Below, in pieces: positions 52,226-61,056 of a stretch of 64,000 nt of DNA (within the stretch, counting starts at the first letter, position 1; each line of letters opens with the position of its first letter). Made by a program: the position numbers and the translations under genes. Source of the stretch: Pseudoduganella violaceinigra DSM 15887 (GTDB taxonomy: Bacteria > Pseudomonadota > Gammaproteobacteria > Burkholderiales > Burkholderiaceae_D); the NCBI RefSeq assembly GCF_000425385.1, contig NZ_AUDI01000001.1, positions 722,797 through 786,796 on the forward strand, written 5' to 3'. The notes below the pieces were generated by a model. That model searched no databases. It had not been told where the DNA came from and saw nothing but the letters and a program-made list of their open reading frames with translations.

Positions 52226-52626
52226 ACGTTTTTCCTTGCGATGGAGACAGTGACGTTGCGGTTGTCATCGCCCCTGAGTTTGAATTTTTCGACCACCAGC
52301 GCAGTCATCGGGGTGCCCGGCCCGGCGGCCAACAACGCAGCTGCCTCGCTGACCGAGGGGGTGCCGGTATAGCGGCGCACCGTTTCGGAAGGATTCGGCA
52401 CCGGCACGGCAGCCAGTTCTTCCGGTTCGTAAAAGTGCAGCGGCCAGCCCTGCTCCAGCGCGAACGCCAGCAGGGCCGTTTCATCGCGCTTGAGCGTGAT
52501 GCTTGCCGCCGCTGTCACCTGAGCGGGCAGCGCGCCGGCTTCGGCCAGCGCGGCGCCAACGGCAGCGCGCACCGTCTGCAGCAGCGCGCCGCGGTCGCAG
52601 CCCAGGCCGATGGTGAATTCGGTCAT
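52222..52626 (-). CDS. CbiG C-terminal domain protein (CobE-like)
   Basis: 134 residues that correspond to the C-terminal domain of CbiG or to stand-alone CobE: GLGCDRGALLQTVRAAVGAAL at the start, ASITLKRDETALLAFALEQGWPLHFYEPEEL in the middle and AAALLAAGPGTPMTALVVEKFK. In the cobalt-early route CbiG opens the ring lactone; here the two halves are separate genes sharing a 4-nt overlap. Confidence 0.88.
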   Translation of the reverse strand: MTEFTIGLGCDRGALLQTVRAAVGAALAEAGALPAQVTAAASITLKRDETALLAFALEQGWPLHFYEPEELAAVPVPNPSETVRRYTGTPSVSEAAALLAAGPGTPMTALVVEKFKLRGDDNRNVTVSIARKNV

Positions 52627-53387
52627 GCCGCGCTTTCCAGCGGCGGGCGGTACACCACCAGGCGCTCGTGCAGGGCATTCCAGCGCTCCTCGCTCACCTC
52701 GGCGTGCGTCACCCACAGCAGCGCGGCATAGCGCTCCAGCAGCACTTCGTCGAAATGGCTGAAGCAGTGGATGTTTTCCGGCAGGGGCGTCGGCCGGGTC
52801 CACCAGTCCGGGCTGCCCGCTTCCTGCACAAAGGCGATCGGCTCGCCGTTCACCACATGGGCCGAGACGCGCGTGATATTGATTTTCGGCGCCTCCACGC
52901 GCCAGCCAAGGTGGCGGCCGAGGATATCGACGGGAATGGTGCGGCCGACGTCGGAGGCGGTGGTCAGCACCGGCGCGGCACCCAGCAGGTCGGCGACGCG
53001 TTCGCTCCATTCGTTGGCGCCGCCCACATGGCCGGACAGCACAGGGATCACGTACTGGCCGGCGTCGTCGACCACGATCACGCCCGGATCCTCGTCCTTG
53101 CTGCGCAGATGCGGCGCGATCAGGCGCACCACGGCGCCCAGCGAGACGAAGAACACGATCTGGTCGTAGCCCGCGAACAGGGGGCCGATCTCGTCGCGCA
53201 GCGCGCCGTCGTAGGCACGCACAGGGTTGGGCAGGCCGGCAAACTGCGCGGCGAACTTGGCGGAGGTGCAGATGTCGGCGCCGGGCAGGTCGGCGGCCAG
53301 GCGCACGGCCTGGGCGGCGCCGTGCTTGGTGATGGCCACCAGGCACAGGCGGGGGGCGGTAACGCTGGTAAGGGTTTCGCTGCTCAT
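52623..53387 (-). CDS. cbiG: Cobalt-precorrin-5A hydrolase CbiG, N-terminal and central domains
   Basis: 254 residues. CbiG N-terminal domain (LCLVAITKHGAAQAVRLA; FFVSLGAVVRLIAPHLRSKDEDPGVIVVDDAGQYVIPVLSGHVGGAN, in blocks) and middle domain. It acts on cobalt-precorrin-5A, releasing acetaldehyde. The C-terminal domain is missing and is encoded by the next gene. Confidence 0.92.
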   Translation of the reverse strand: MSSETLTSVTAPRLCLVAITKHGAAQAVRLAADLPGADICTSAKFAAQFAGLPNPVRAYDGALRDEIGPLFAGYDQIVFFVSLGAVVRLIAPHLRSKDEDPGVIVVDDAGQYVIPVLSGHVGGANEWSERVADLLGAAPVLTTASDVGRTIPVDILGRHLGWRVEAPKINITRVSAHVVNGEPIAFVQEAGSPDWWTRPTPLPENIHCFSHFDEVLLERYAALLWVTHAEVSEERWNALHERLVVYRPPLESAA

Positions 53388-54175
53388 GCAGTCTCCAGGA
53401 GAGTAGGTTGAGGGCCGGCTTTTTTCAGGCAGCCCTTGATACGTTCGCCGCGGATGCGGTGCGGATGCTTGACGATCAGCAGGGACAGGTAGCTGACCTT
53501 GGTGCCGCGCAGCGCCAGGATGTCCGCGGCGCTGAAACGGCGCTCGTCCGGCGCGCCGACGCGTTCGATGAAATGCGCACCGGCCAGCAGGTCTTTGCGT
53601 TCCAGCCAGTCGATCAGTTCATCCAGAATCGGCTTGACCTTCATCAGCACCAGGGTGTCGAAATCGGGCAGCAGGCGATCGATGGCGCTCACGCCGTATG
53701 CGGCGGGAACGATGGCCACCGTGTCGTCCTGCTCCGCGAACGGAACAGGGACTTCGGCGCAGGCGGCGGTGAAGGCGTTGACGCCTGCGATGATCTCCAC
53801 CGGCACCTGATCATCCAGTGCGCGCACAGTGCGCGCCAGGTGGCCGAAAGTGGCGTAGGTGCTGGCGTCGCCCTCGACCAGGAACAGCACGTCGCGTCCC
53901 GCGCGCAGCCAGGGCAGCACGGTTTCGGCGGCCTTGAGCCAGGCGCGCCCCAGCTTTTCGCCGTCGTGCGTCATCGGGAACAGCAGCAGCGCATGATCGG
54001 CAGGCGGTTCCAGCCCGGCGCGCAGGACGATATCCAGGGCGTAGCTCGGCGTCTTGCCGCTGCGGGCCGGATAGACCCAGACGGCGTCGCGCCGCTGCAG
54101 CGCTTCCCAGGCGGCGCGCGTGATCAGGCCGGGGGCGCCAGGGCCGAGCGAGATGCCCCACAAGGTGCCGCTCAT
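53384..54175 (-). CDS. cobI: Precorrin-2 / cobalt-factor II C20-methyltransferase
   Basis: 263-residue tetrapyrrole methylase (CobI/CbiL). GTLWGISLGPGAPGLITRAA with a near-canonical GxGPGxxxLIT motif, FLVEGDASTYATFGHLAR, and EIIAGVNAFTAACAEVPVPFAEQDD. It is the first C-methylation of the ring after cobalt insertion. 4-nt overlaps with cbiET and cbiG. Confidence 0.94.
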   Translation of the reverse strand: MSGTLWGISLGPGAPGLITRAAWEALQRRDAVWVYPARSGKTPSYALDIVLRAGLEPPADHALLLFPMTHDGEKLGRAWLKAAETVLPWLRAGRDVLFLVEGDASTYATFGHLARTVRALDDQVPVEIIAGVNAFTAACAEVPVPFAEQDDTVAIVPAAYGVSAIDRLLPDFDTLVLMKVKPILDELIDWLERKDLLAGAHFIERVGAPDERRFSAADILALRGTKVSYLSLLIVKHPHRIRGERIKGCLKKAGPQPTLLETA

Positions 54176-55488
54176 GCTTCGCCTCCCGCGCGGCGCGCGC
54201 AGACGATCCAGACCGGGTTTTCGGCCGCCATGCGGTGCATGTGCAGGATAGGTTTGCTGCGCGCGGCCTGCAGCTGCAGCACATCCCAGGCCACGCCCTC
54301 GCCTTCCAGCGCTTGCAGCGCGGCGGTGGCGGTGGCCAGGTTTTCCAGCGTGACGAAGTTCATCACCAGCGTGCCGTGCGGCCGCAGGCGGCGAACCACG
54401 CCGGTAATCAGGGCGGACAATTCGCCGCCGGAACCGCCGACGAAGACCGCGTCGGGATCGGGCCAGGCGTCCAGGCCGTCCGGCGCCTTCGCGTGGTACA
54501 GGCTGTAGTTGGCGACGCCGAAGGCTGCATGGTTGCGGCCTGCGATGGCATAGTCTTCTTCGTTCTTTTCGACGGCGAACACATGTCCTTGCGGGCAGAG
54601 GCGGGCCGCTTCCAGTCCGACCGAACCAGAACCGGCGCCAATGTCCCACACCACGCTGTCAGCGCGCAGCTGGAGCCGCGCCAGGCTGACGGCACGCACT
54701 TCCTGCTTGGTAATCAAGCCTTTCTCCGGCTGCCGCTGCTCGAACGCCGCATCCGCCAGGCCAAAGCGCACGGGGCTCGGCATCGGCGTCACGCGCCACA
54801 GCAGCACCACGTTCAGGGCCGCGAAGCGCATGCCCGCCGCTTCCTGGGGGCTGAGTTCGGCCAGCACGCGTTCCTCCGGCTGCAGCAGGTTTTCCGCCAC
54901 CGCCATATGGAAATCGTCGCCCAGGCCCTCCGCCAGCAGCAGGCGGGCGATACGGTCGGGGCTATTGTCAGGGCTGGTCAGCACCAGCAGGCGGGAATGC
55001 TGGCGCAGCGACTGCGCCAGTGCATACAGGCCGTGGCCGGGCGCACTTCCGCGCGCCCATTCGCCCGCATCGCGCGCATGCACCGACACGATGCGCGCAT
55101 CCTGCCAGGCCAGGCCGATCCGGGCGCAGGCCAGCTGCAGCGTCGACAGGTTGGGCAGGATATCCAATGCCTGCACGCATAGGTGCTGGGCCAGGTAAGG
55201 TGCGATGCCGTGGCAGAGCGGGTCGCCGGTGGCCAGCACCACGCAGCCCAGGTTATCGGCGCGTGCGGCGCGCACCCATTCCGGCACCTCTTTCAGGCGC
55301 CCGGTCAGGTCGCGGCAGACGGCACCGGTCTTGAATTCGTTTTTCAGCAGCGCCAGCGTGCGTGCGCCGCCGATCACCACGTCGGCGTTGCGCAGCCAGG
55401 CCAGCGCGGTCGCGTTCAGACTGGCAGCGCCGTCGTCCAGCACGCCGATCACGCGGCAGGGGTTGGGGTCGATTACATAACTATCCAT
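54172..55488 (-). CDS. cobL: Bifunctional precorrin-6Y C5,15-methyltransferase (decarboxylating), CbiE-CbiT fusion
   Basis: 438 residues. The N-terminal CbiE tetrapyrrole-methylase domain (about 1-215; VVIGGARTLALL, LATGDPLCHGIAPYLA, ILPNLSTLQLACARIGLAW) is fused to a C-terminal CbiT class I methyltransferase domain (GLITKQEVRAVSLARLQL, VWDIGAGSGSVGLEAARL, AVFVGGSGGEL-like DAVFVGGSGGELS). It methylates C5 and C15 and removes the C12 acetate carboxyl. The start at 55488 lies 4 nt after cbiD. Confidence 0.95.
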   Translation of the reverse strand: MDSYVIDPNPCRVIGVLDDGAASLNATALAWLRNADVVIGGARTLALLKNEFKTGAVCRDLTGRLKEVPEWVRAARADNLGCVVLATGDPLCHGIAPYLAQHLCVQALDILPNLSTLQLACARIGLAWQDARIVSVHARDAGEWARGSAPGHGLYALAQSLRQHSRLLVLTSPDNSPDRIARLLLAEGLGDDFHMAVAENLLQPEERVLAELSPQEAAGMRFAALNVVLLWRVTPMPSPVRFGLADAAFEQRQPEKGLITKQEVRAVSLARLQLRADSVVWDIGAGSGSVGLEAARLCPQGHVFAVEKNEEDYAIAGRNHAAFGVANYSLYHAKAPDGLDAWPDPDAVFVGGSGGELSALITGVVRRLRPHGTLVMNFVTLENLATATAALQALEGEGVAWDVLQLQAARSKPILHMHRMAAENPVWIVCARRAGGEA

Positions 55489-55492
55489 GGTT

Positions 55493-56704
55493 TCATTCGG
55501 GACTGGGTTCGGGGTCGATGTCGAGGATGTGGTCGATGCCGATGCGCCTTGCGTCGGCCGGGCGCTCCTGCGGCAGCGCCGGCGCCGACCAGACGTCGGC
55601 CACCTGGTTGCCGCTGAAGTCGCACACCAGCACCCGCAGCTGGAAGGCGCGGCCATAGCGTTCGGGCGCGGTCAGCGTATCGATGGCCGCTTGCGCCAGC
55701 GCGTGGTGGAAGGCGTCGCCCAAGCCGCGTTCCACCATCAGTTCCGCCCCGAAGCGCGCCGTCTCGGCGGCGGCGATGGCGGCGCAATCCTCCGGCGCGG
55801 CGCCGATGCGGCGCGCGATTTCCGCCACCAGGTCGGTATCGACCTCGCTGCGGTTGGCGTGGGTGATGGTCTCGCCTTGGGCGATCTTGGTCAGTTTGCC
55901 CACCATGACCGCCAGCACCACCAGGCCGATACGCTGCGTGGCCGCCTCGTCCAGCGCGTAACGCAGGAAGTCGCCCATCTGCACGAAGCAAGCCGACGGC
56001 AGTTCGGGGCGCTCGGCGCGCAGCGCGGCGATGGCGAAGGTTTCGGTACGCCCCCCCGTGGTCAGCGCCACGACTTCATGGCCGGTGGTCGCTGCCACCT
56101 GCACGCCCTGCACCACGCTGGCGCGCCAGGCTGCCGTCGAATACGGCTTGACGATGCCGGTGGTGCCGAGAATGCTGATGCCGCCCAGGATGCCCAGGCG
56201 CGCATTGGTGGTCTTCTTTGCCATCACCTGCCCGTCGGGTACGCTGATGGTGACTTCGATGCCGTGTTCCTGCAGCAGCGCGGGCGCGGCTTCGCGCAGG
56301 TTGTCGGCGATGTTACGGCGTGGAACCGGATTGATCGCCGGACCGCCCACGTCCAGGCCCAGGCCGGGCATGGTCACCGTGCCGACGCCGTCGCCCGCGA
56401 CAAAGGTGACGGTGCCGGGCTGGGCGGGCAGCAGGCGCAAGTCGACCGTCAGGTGGGCGCCGTCGGTGCAGTCGGGGTCGTCGCCGGCAAACTTGACCAC
56501 CATGGCATGCGCGGATTGCGCATCGCAGCGGCCATCCTGCACGGTAAAACGCACCCGGCTGCCGTTGGGCAGCAGGCTTTCAATCTCGCCCGGCACCTGG
56601 CCGGTCGCCATGCCAAGCACCGCGGCGCGCGCAGCGGCGGCAGCGCAGGCGCCGGTCGTGAAACCGGTGCGCGTGCCGCGTTCGGCCGCAGCCTTTTCCT
56701 TCAT
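55493..56704 (-). CDS. cbiD: Cobalt-precorrin-5B (C1)-methyltransferase
   Basis: 403 residues. CbiD signature start TRTGFTTGACAAAAARAA, then KKTTNARLGILGGISILGTTGIVKPYS (read in two parts) and VQVAATTGHEVVALTTGGRTE. The enzyme is diagnostic for the cobalt-early pathway. The ATG at 56704 is chosen for the 4-nt overlap with cbiC and the family's usual start. Confidence 0.96.
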   Translation of the reverse strand: MKEKAAAERGTRTGFTTGACAAAAARAAVLGMATGQVPGEIESLLPNGSRVRFTVQDGRCDAQSAHAMVVKFAGDDPDCTDGAHLTVDLRLLPAQPGTVTFVAGDGVGTVTMPGLGLDVGGPAINPVPRRNIADNLREAAPALLQEHGIEVTISVPDGQVMAKKTTNARLGILGGISILGTTGIVKPYSTAAWRASVVQGVQVAATTGHEVVALTTGGRTETFAIAALRAERPELPSACFVQMGDFLRYALDEAATQRIGLVVLAVMVGKLTKIAQGETITHANRSEVDTDLVAEIARRIGAAPEDCAAIAAAETARFGAELMVERGLGDAFHHALAQAAIDTLTAPERYGRAFQLRVLVCDFSGNQVADVWSAPALPQERPADARRIGIDHILDIDPEPSPE

Positions 56705-57381
56705 TCCTGCCCTGCTTTCTGCTTCGCTTCGGCCAGGGCCAGCAACGCGTGCAAGGCCGCCACCACCAGGGTCGAACCGCCTTTGCGGCCGCGGATCACG
56801 ATCCACGGCACCTCGGCGATTTCCGCCATCAAATCCTTGGATTCGGCGGCCGAGACGAAACCGACCGGCATGCCTACCACCAGCGCCGGGCGCACGCCCT
56901 CTTCGCGGATTAGGCGTACCAGCTCGATCAGGGCCGTCGGCGCATTGCCGATGCCGACGATGGCCCCCTCCAGCAAGCCAAGGCGGTGGGCTTTGCGCAT
57001 TGCCTGCACGGCGCGGGTGGTGTCTTCCAGCTTGGCCGTCTCAATCACGTCGGCGTCGCTGATGAACTGGTACGTCTTCATGCCAAAGTGCGCCAGGCGC
57101 GGCTGCGACAGGCCGGAGCAGATCATCTCGACGTCGGCCACCACCGGCGTTGCCCCTGCCAGCATGGCGGCAATGCCCTCTCGCACAGCGGAGGGGTGGA
57201 AGTCAGTGAGGCCGTTGAAGTCGAAGTCCGCGTTCGCATGGATCATGCGGCGCACGATCGGCCATTGCGACTCGGTATAGGAATGCGGGCCGGTTTCGGC
57301 ATCGATGATCGCGAAGCTGTCATGCTCGATGGCCTGGCCGGCGCGGGTCAGCTGCTCGGTGACGGTATTGACGGTGCTCAT
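56701..57381 (-). CDS. cobH: Precorrin-8X / cobalt-precorrin-8 methylmutase
   Basis: 226 residues (CobH/CbiC). Moves the C11 methyl to C12, giving (cobalt-)hydrogenobyrinate. Visible blocks: IRRMIHANADFDF (as VRRMIHANADFDF) with the catalytic histidine, VVADVEMICSGL, VGIGNAPTALIELVRLI and VVGMPVGFVSAAESK. 4-nt overlaps with cbiX and cbiD. Confidence 0.96.
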   Translation of the reverse strand: MSTVNTVTEQLTRAGQAIEHDSFAIIDAETGPHSYTESQWPIVRRMIHANADFDFNGLTDFHPSAVREGIAAMLAGATPVVADVEMICSGLSQPRLAHFGMKTYQFISDADVIETAKLEDTTRAVQAMRKAHRLGLLEGAIVGIGNAPTALIELVRLIREEGVRPALVVGMPVGFVSAAESKDLMAEIAEVPWIVIRGRKGGSTLVVAALHALLALAEAKQKAGQE

Positions 57382-58346
57382 GCCGGCTGCGTCTCCGCTG
57401 GAGCATGATCGTGATGCTCGTGGTGGTCGTGCTGGTCGTGGTGGGGATGGCCGTGCTCATGCGCATGGTCGTGCGTATGTGCGTGCGAATGGCCGTGCCC
57501 CAGGTCGTGCGCGATTTCGCGGTAGCTGCAGCCGTCGCAAGGCAGGCGGCTGTCCGGCACGCCGGCGCGCAGGTCTTCCACGCGCTGGTCCATCAGCTCG
57601 AAAATCTCTTTTTCAAAGCCGAAGTGCTCGGTGCAGGCGAAGCGAACTTGCGGATATTGCACGCGCAGATGCTCCACCTGACGGTGGATGCGCTCCATCA
57701 GGGTTCCGGTGTACAGGTAGTACGGCAGAACGACGATCTGGCGCATGCCCAGCGTCACGTGGCGCTGAACCACTTTTTCCAGGCGCGGCCAGGTGATGCC
57801 GGTGAAAGCCAGGTCCACCAGCTCGTGGTCGCCCTCTTCCAGCAGCCAGCGCGCCATCTTGGCCATTTCACCGTTGGCGCCGCGGTCGGAGGAACCGCGT
57901 CCCAGCACCACCACGCCGGTGGTGGTCGGATCGGGCATATCCAGCGATCCCATCGCCTTGCGCAGGCGGCGCTTCAGGATAGCCAGGATCGGATCGCAAG
58001 CCATCAGGTGCGGCGCCAGCAGGAATTCGGTCTGCGGCGAGGCGAGGCGAGCGTGCTCGATAGCCTCCGGGATTTCCATTTTGACGTGGCCGGCGGCGTT
58101 CAGGATCAGCGGTACCACCAGCACGCGGCGCGAGCCTGCTGCCACCGATTTCAGGCTGGCGTTCAGCTCCGGCGGCGCGAACTCGATGAAACACAGCTCG
58201 ATGCGCCAGTCCGGGCGGCGCGCACGCCACAGGTCCACGAATTCGCGGATTTCCTGGTTGCCCGACTCTTCGCGGGAGCCGTGGCCGACGACGAGGATGG
58301 TATCGTTTGCTGCGGTGATTGCTGGCACCATGATATGTTGTTTCAT
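57378..58346 (-). CDS. cbiX: Sirohydrochlorin cobaltochelatase CbiX with CxxC and His-rich tail
   Basis: Inserts cobalt into sirohydrochlorin. 322 residues with two chelatase-like halves: TILVVGHGSREESGNQEI with the active histidine, and VVVLGRGSSDRGAN in the second half. The C-terminus has CDGC followed by a tail holding 17 histidines within about 33 residues. Long CbiX proteins with a Cys motif and His-rich tail are known in Bacillus and there carry an Fe-S cluster. The start at 58346 overlaps the cobM stop by 4 nt. Confidence 0.93.
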   Translation of the reverse strand: MKQHIMVPAITAANDTILVVGHGSREESGNQEIREFVDLWRARRPDWRIELCFIEFAPPELNASLKSVAAGSRRVLVVPLILNAAGHVKMEIPEAIEHARLASPQTEFLLAPHLMACDPILAILKRRLRKAMGSLDMPDPTTTGVVVLGRGSSDRGANGEMAKMARWLLEEGDHELVDLAFTGITWPRLEKVVQRHVTLGMRQIVVLPYYLYTGTLMERIHRQVEHLRVQYPQVRFACTEHFGFEKEIFELMDQRVEDLRAGVPDSRLPCDGCSYREIAHDLGHGHSHAHTHDHAHEHGHPHHDQHDHHEHHDHAPAETQPA

Positions 58347-59134
58347 GCGCTGGCCTTTCTGAAACGGTGGGTGAATGTTGGGTCGTACAATTTCGAGCGC
58401 ACCAGGGTTTCCCAGTGCAGTGCGCCCAGCGTGGGGCTGGCCACGATCATCGCCTGGCTGGCGACGCCGGCCTCGCGGCAGCGCTGCTTGATGTCGGCCA
58501 GCGTACCGCGCAGGATTTTTTCCTCGCCGGGCCAGCTGGCTTTGTGCACCACCAGCATGGGCGCGTCCTCCGGCCAGCCGGCCGCACGCAGCGCCGCCTC
58601 GACCTTGTACATCAGGGTAATCGACAGGAAAATGCACAGCGTAGTGCGGTGCGCCGCCAGGCTGGCAAGGTCTTCGCCTTCCGGCATCGGTGTGCGGCCC
58701 TCGACGCGGGTGAGGATCACGGTTTGCGTCACCTCGGGCAAGGTCATCGACTCGCCCGCGGCGGCCATCGACGCCATCGCCGACGACACGCCCGGCACCA
58801 CGGCCCATTCGATACCCGCTTCGGTCAACGGCCGCGCCATTTCGATCAGCGCGCCGTACAGGCCCGGATCGCCGGTCTGCAGCCGCACCACGGTAGCATG
58901 GATGCGCGTCTGTTCGATCAGCCATGCCGTCATTTCTTCCAGCGTCATGTCCTTCGAATCGCGGATCGCACAGCCGGGCGGCGCGTACATCGTCGCGGCG
59001 CGGTCGACCAGCGAACCGGCGAACAGCACGGCGCCGGCTTGCGCCAGCAGCTTCTGGCCCTTGACGGTAAGCAGTTCCGGGTCGCCTGGACCGGCGCCGA
59101 CAAACCAGACTTTGCCTGTGGTGCCGGATGTCAT
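58343..59134 (-). CDS. cobM: Precorrin-4 / cobalt-precorrin-4 C11-methyltransferase
   Basis: 263 residues (CobM/CbiF). VWFVGAGPGDPELLTVKGQKLL, LQTGDPGLYGALIEMARPL, VVPGVSSAMASMAAAGESMTLPEVTQTVILTR in blocks, and a VEAALRAAGWPEDAPMLVVHKASWPGEE segment also typical of this enzyme. First ring-modifying gene after the cobalt transporter genes; overlaps cbiO by 4 nt. Confidence 0.95.
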   Translation of the reverse strand: MTSGTTGKVWFVGAGPGDPELLTVKGQKLLAQAGAVLFAGSLVDRAATMYAPPGCAIRDSKDMTLEEMTAWLIEQTRIHATVVRLQTGDPGLYGALIEMARPLTEAGIEWAVVPGVSSAMASMAAAGESMTLPEVTQTVILTRVEGRTPMPEGEDLASLAAHRTTLCIFLSITLMYKVEAALRAAGWPEDAPMLVVHKASWPGEEKILRGTLADIKQRCREAGVASQAMIVASPTLGALHWETLVRSKLYDPTFTHRFRKASA

Positions 59135-60000
59135 ATCTGTATTTCTCCTGAAAATTCGGTGATTGGGAGCGCACGCAGCGCCGCCAGCAAAGCATCCATG
59201 CTGCGCGGCGCCGCCCCGGCTGGCAGTACGCCGCGCGCGGCCAATTCCGTATGCAGGACCAAAGCCTGCGGCAGGCGCTGGCCGGCCGCTTGCAGGGCGT
59301 CGCCATGTGCGCGAAGGTTGCGCGCCGGAGTGGAAGCGATGCAGCGCCCTGCCGCCATCAAATGGATGTCGTCGGCCCAGCGCCAGGCAAAGTCGACGTC
59401 ATGGGTGGATAAAATGGTGGTCACGCCGCGTGCGGCAAGACGGTCGAGCAAGGCTTCGAGTTCGACCTGCATCGGCGCATCCAGGCCCGCCATCGGCTCG
59501 TCCAGCAGCAAGACCTCAGGCTCCATGGCCAGCACGCCGGCGATGCAGACGCGCTTCTTCTGGCCAAAACTAAGGTGATGCACGGGACGGCGGCCATATC
59601 CGTCCAAGCCCACCGCCTCCAGCGCGGAGGCGACGCGGGCGCGCACGGTGGCGTCGTCCAGGCCGAGGTTCAACGGCCCGAACGAAACATCTTCTTCGAC
59701 CAGGGCGGAGAACAGTTGGCGATCTGGATTCTGGAACACCAGGCCAACGCGGCGGCGCAGCTCCGACAAGCCCGCGCGTCCATAGTCATACGGCTTTCCA
59801 TGCCAGCGCAGCTGGCCGGCGGACGGGCGCAGCAAACCGTTCAAGTGCTCCAGCAGCGTGGTCTTGCCGGCCCCGTTAGCACCCAGCAAAGCATGGCGGC
59901 GCCCTGCGCCGAGCGATAGGTTGCAGCCGCGCAGGCCTTCGCTGCCGTCGCTGAACCGGTGCTCCACCGCTTCCAGTTCGATCAGTGCGCTCATGCTCAT
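59131..60000 (-). CDS. cbiO: Cobalt ECF transporter ATPase CbiO
   Basis: 289 residues. Walker A GANGAGKTT, Q-loop VFQNPDRQLFSALVEEDVSFG (typical of ECF ATPases), signature LSFGQKKR, Walker B VLLLDEPMAGLD and switch histidine STHDVDF. The C-terminal ~70 residues form the usual CbiO extension. The start at 60000 overlaps cbiQ by 4 nt; 59994 is an alternative. Confidence 0.94.
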   Translation of the reverse strand: MSMSALIELEAVEHRFSDGSEGLRGCNLSLGAGRRHALLGANGAGKTTLLEHLNGLLRPSAGQLRWHGKPYDYGRAGLSELRRRVGLVFQNPDRQLFSALVEEDVSFGPLNLGLDDATVRARVASALEAVGLDGYGRRPVHHLSFGQKKRVCIAGVLAMEPEVLLLDEPMAGLDAPMQVELEALLDRLAARGVTTILSTHDVDFAWRWADDIHLMAAGRCIASTPARNLRAHGDALQAAGQRLPQALVLHTELAARGVLPAGAAPRSMDALLAALRALPITEFSGEIQI

Positions 60001-60731
60001 AGGCGATCCCGCACAGCCAACGCAAGCAACAAGCCGCCCGCCAGCAAGGCCAGGCCGACCTGGCGGCGTGCATCGGGGAAGGAAGCAGGCAGGAAACGCA
60101 AACTTCCCTGCCAGGCGCGCGCATCGGCGGCCATCTGCAGCGCGGACGCACGCTGCCATACTTGCACCGCCATCTGTCCGGCCAGCAAACCCATTGAGCG
60201 CCAGGACTGGCGCCAGCCGCTATGTCCAAGGCGCGCGCCCTGCGCCGTGCTGCCCTCGTCCCAGGCCTGGCGCAGCACGAACAGCATGCGGTAGCTGAGG
60301 ACCATCATGTCCAGCAGCAGTTCCGGAACATGCAGGCGGCGCAACAGCAGCAGCAGGTCCGGCATCGGGGTGGTCAGCATCAGGCCGAGAACCGCCGCCA
60401 ACACCGCCAGCGAGCGCAGTGCAATCTGCATGACCGCCGGCAGCAGCACCGGCGTCCATTGCCAGCCTCCGGCCGCGGATGGCGTGACCAGCATGGTGAG
60501 GCAAGACAGGGACAGGAATCCCAGCGGCGCCAACGCGACAGCCAAATAGGTTCGCACCGGAACGCGCGCACCGGCCAACGTGGCAAGCATCGACAACAAC
60601 GCCAGCACGGCCAGCGTTACAGGGCTTGCTGCGAGCCAGGCAGCGGCAATCCCCGCCAGTGCGAACAGGGCCTTGGCGGACGGCGCGACACCTTGCCAGC
60701 GGCAGGCGTATGCCGCAGCATCAATCCGCAC
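59997..60731 (-). CDS. cbiQ: Cobalt ECF transporter T component CbiQ
   Basis: 244 residues, about five to six transmembrane helices and the cytoplasmic coupling helices with A-x-x-x-R-G-type arrangements (SALQMAADARAW). The GTG at 60731 is preferred: AGGA lies about 5 nt upstream and [10 protein letters not shown] matches the usual CbiQ beginning. An ATG at 60785 would overlap cbiN by 65 bp. It overlaps cbiN by 11 nt. Confidence 0.88.
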   Translation of the reverse strand: MRIDAAAYACRWQGVAPSAKALFALAGIAAAWLAASPVTLAVLALLSMLATLAGARVPVRTYLAVALAPLGFLSLSCLTMLVTPSAAGGWQWTPVLLPAVMQIALRSLAVLAAVLGLMLTTPMPDLLLLLRRLHVPELLLDMMVLSYRMLFVLRQAWDEGSTAQGARLGHSGWRQSWRSMGLLAGQMAVQVWQRASALQMAADARAWQGSLRFLPASFPDARRQVGLALLAGGLLLALAVRDRL

Positions 60732-61056
60732 GGTCGTCCTGCGCGGACGCCTTGCGTCCAACTTCGCGGGCAACCGACGTACCAAGCCAGAAGCCGATCA
60801 CACCAGCGCCGAGCGCCGCCTGCAGCGCGAAAAGAAGCGATGCGATCTCGCCGCTGGGCGGCTCGAACAACGGGGCAAACCAGGGCCGGTAGTCCGGTGC
60901 AATGGTGGTAATCGCCAGCTGGGCGCGCGCATCGGCGCCACTAAATGCCTCCGGCGCGGCGCTGCCCGGCTCCGCGGGAGGCACTGCCGCGAACCACAGC
61001 GGCAACACGGTCAACAGAACAATGGCAAGCCAGATCAAGCCGGTACGAGCCTTCAT
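60721..61056 (-). CDS. cbiN: Cobalt transport protein CbiN
   Basis: 111 residues, two transmembrane helices flanking a periplasmic loop with the family segment [31 protein letters not shown] (in blocks). It serves as the small substrate-capture subunit with CbiM. The tail after helix 2 is longer and more charged than in short CbiN proteins. Confidence 0.92.
   Translation of the reverse strand: MKARTGLIWLAIVLLTVLPLWFAAVPPAEPGSAAPEAFSGADARAQLAITTIAPDYRPWFAPLFEPPSGEIASLLFALQAALGAGVIGFWLGTSVAREVGRKASAQDDRAD

Noticed and set aside
57420..57520. Repeated CAT/GTG-like triplets as a possible CRISPR or tandem repeat array
   Set aside because: They are the His-rich codons of the CbiX tail; there are no spacers or conserved direct-repeat unit.
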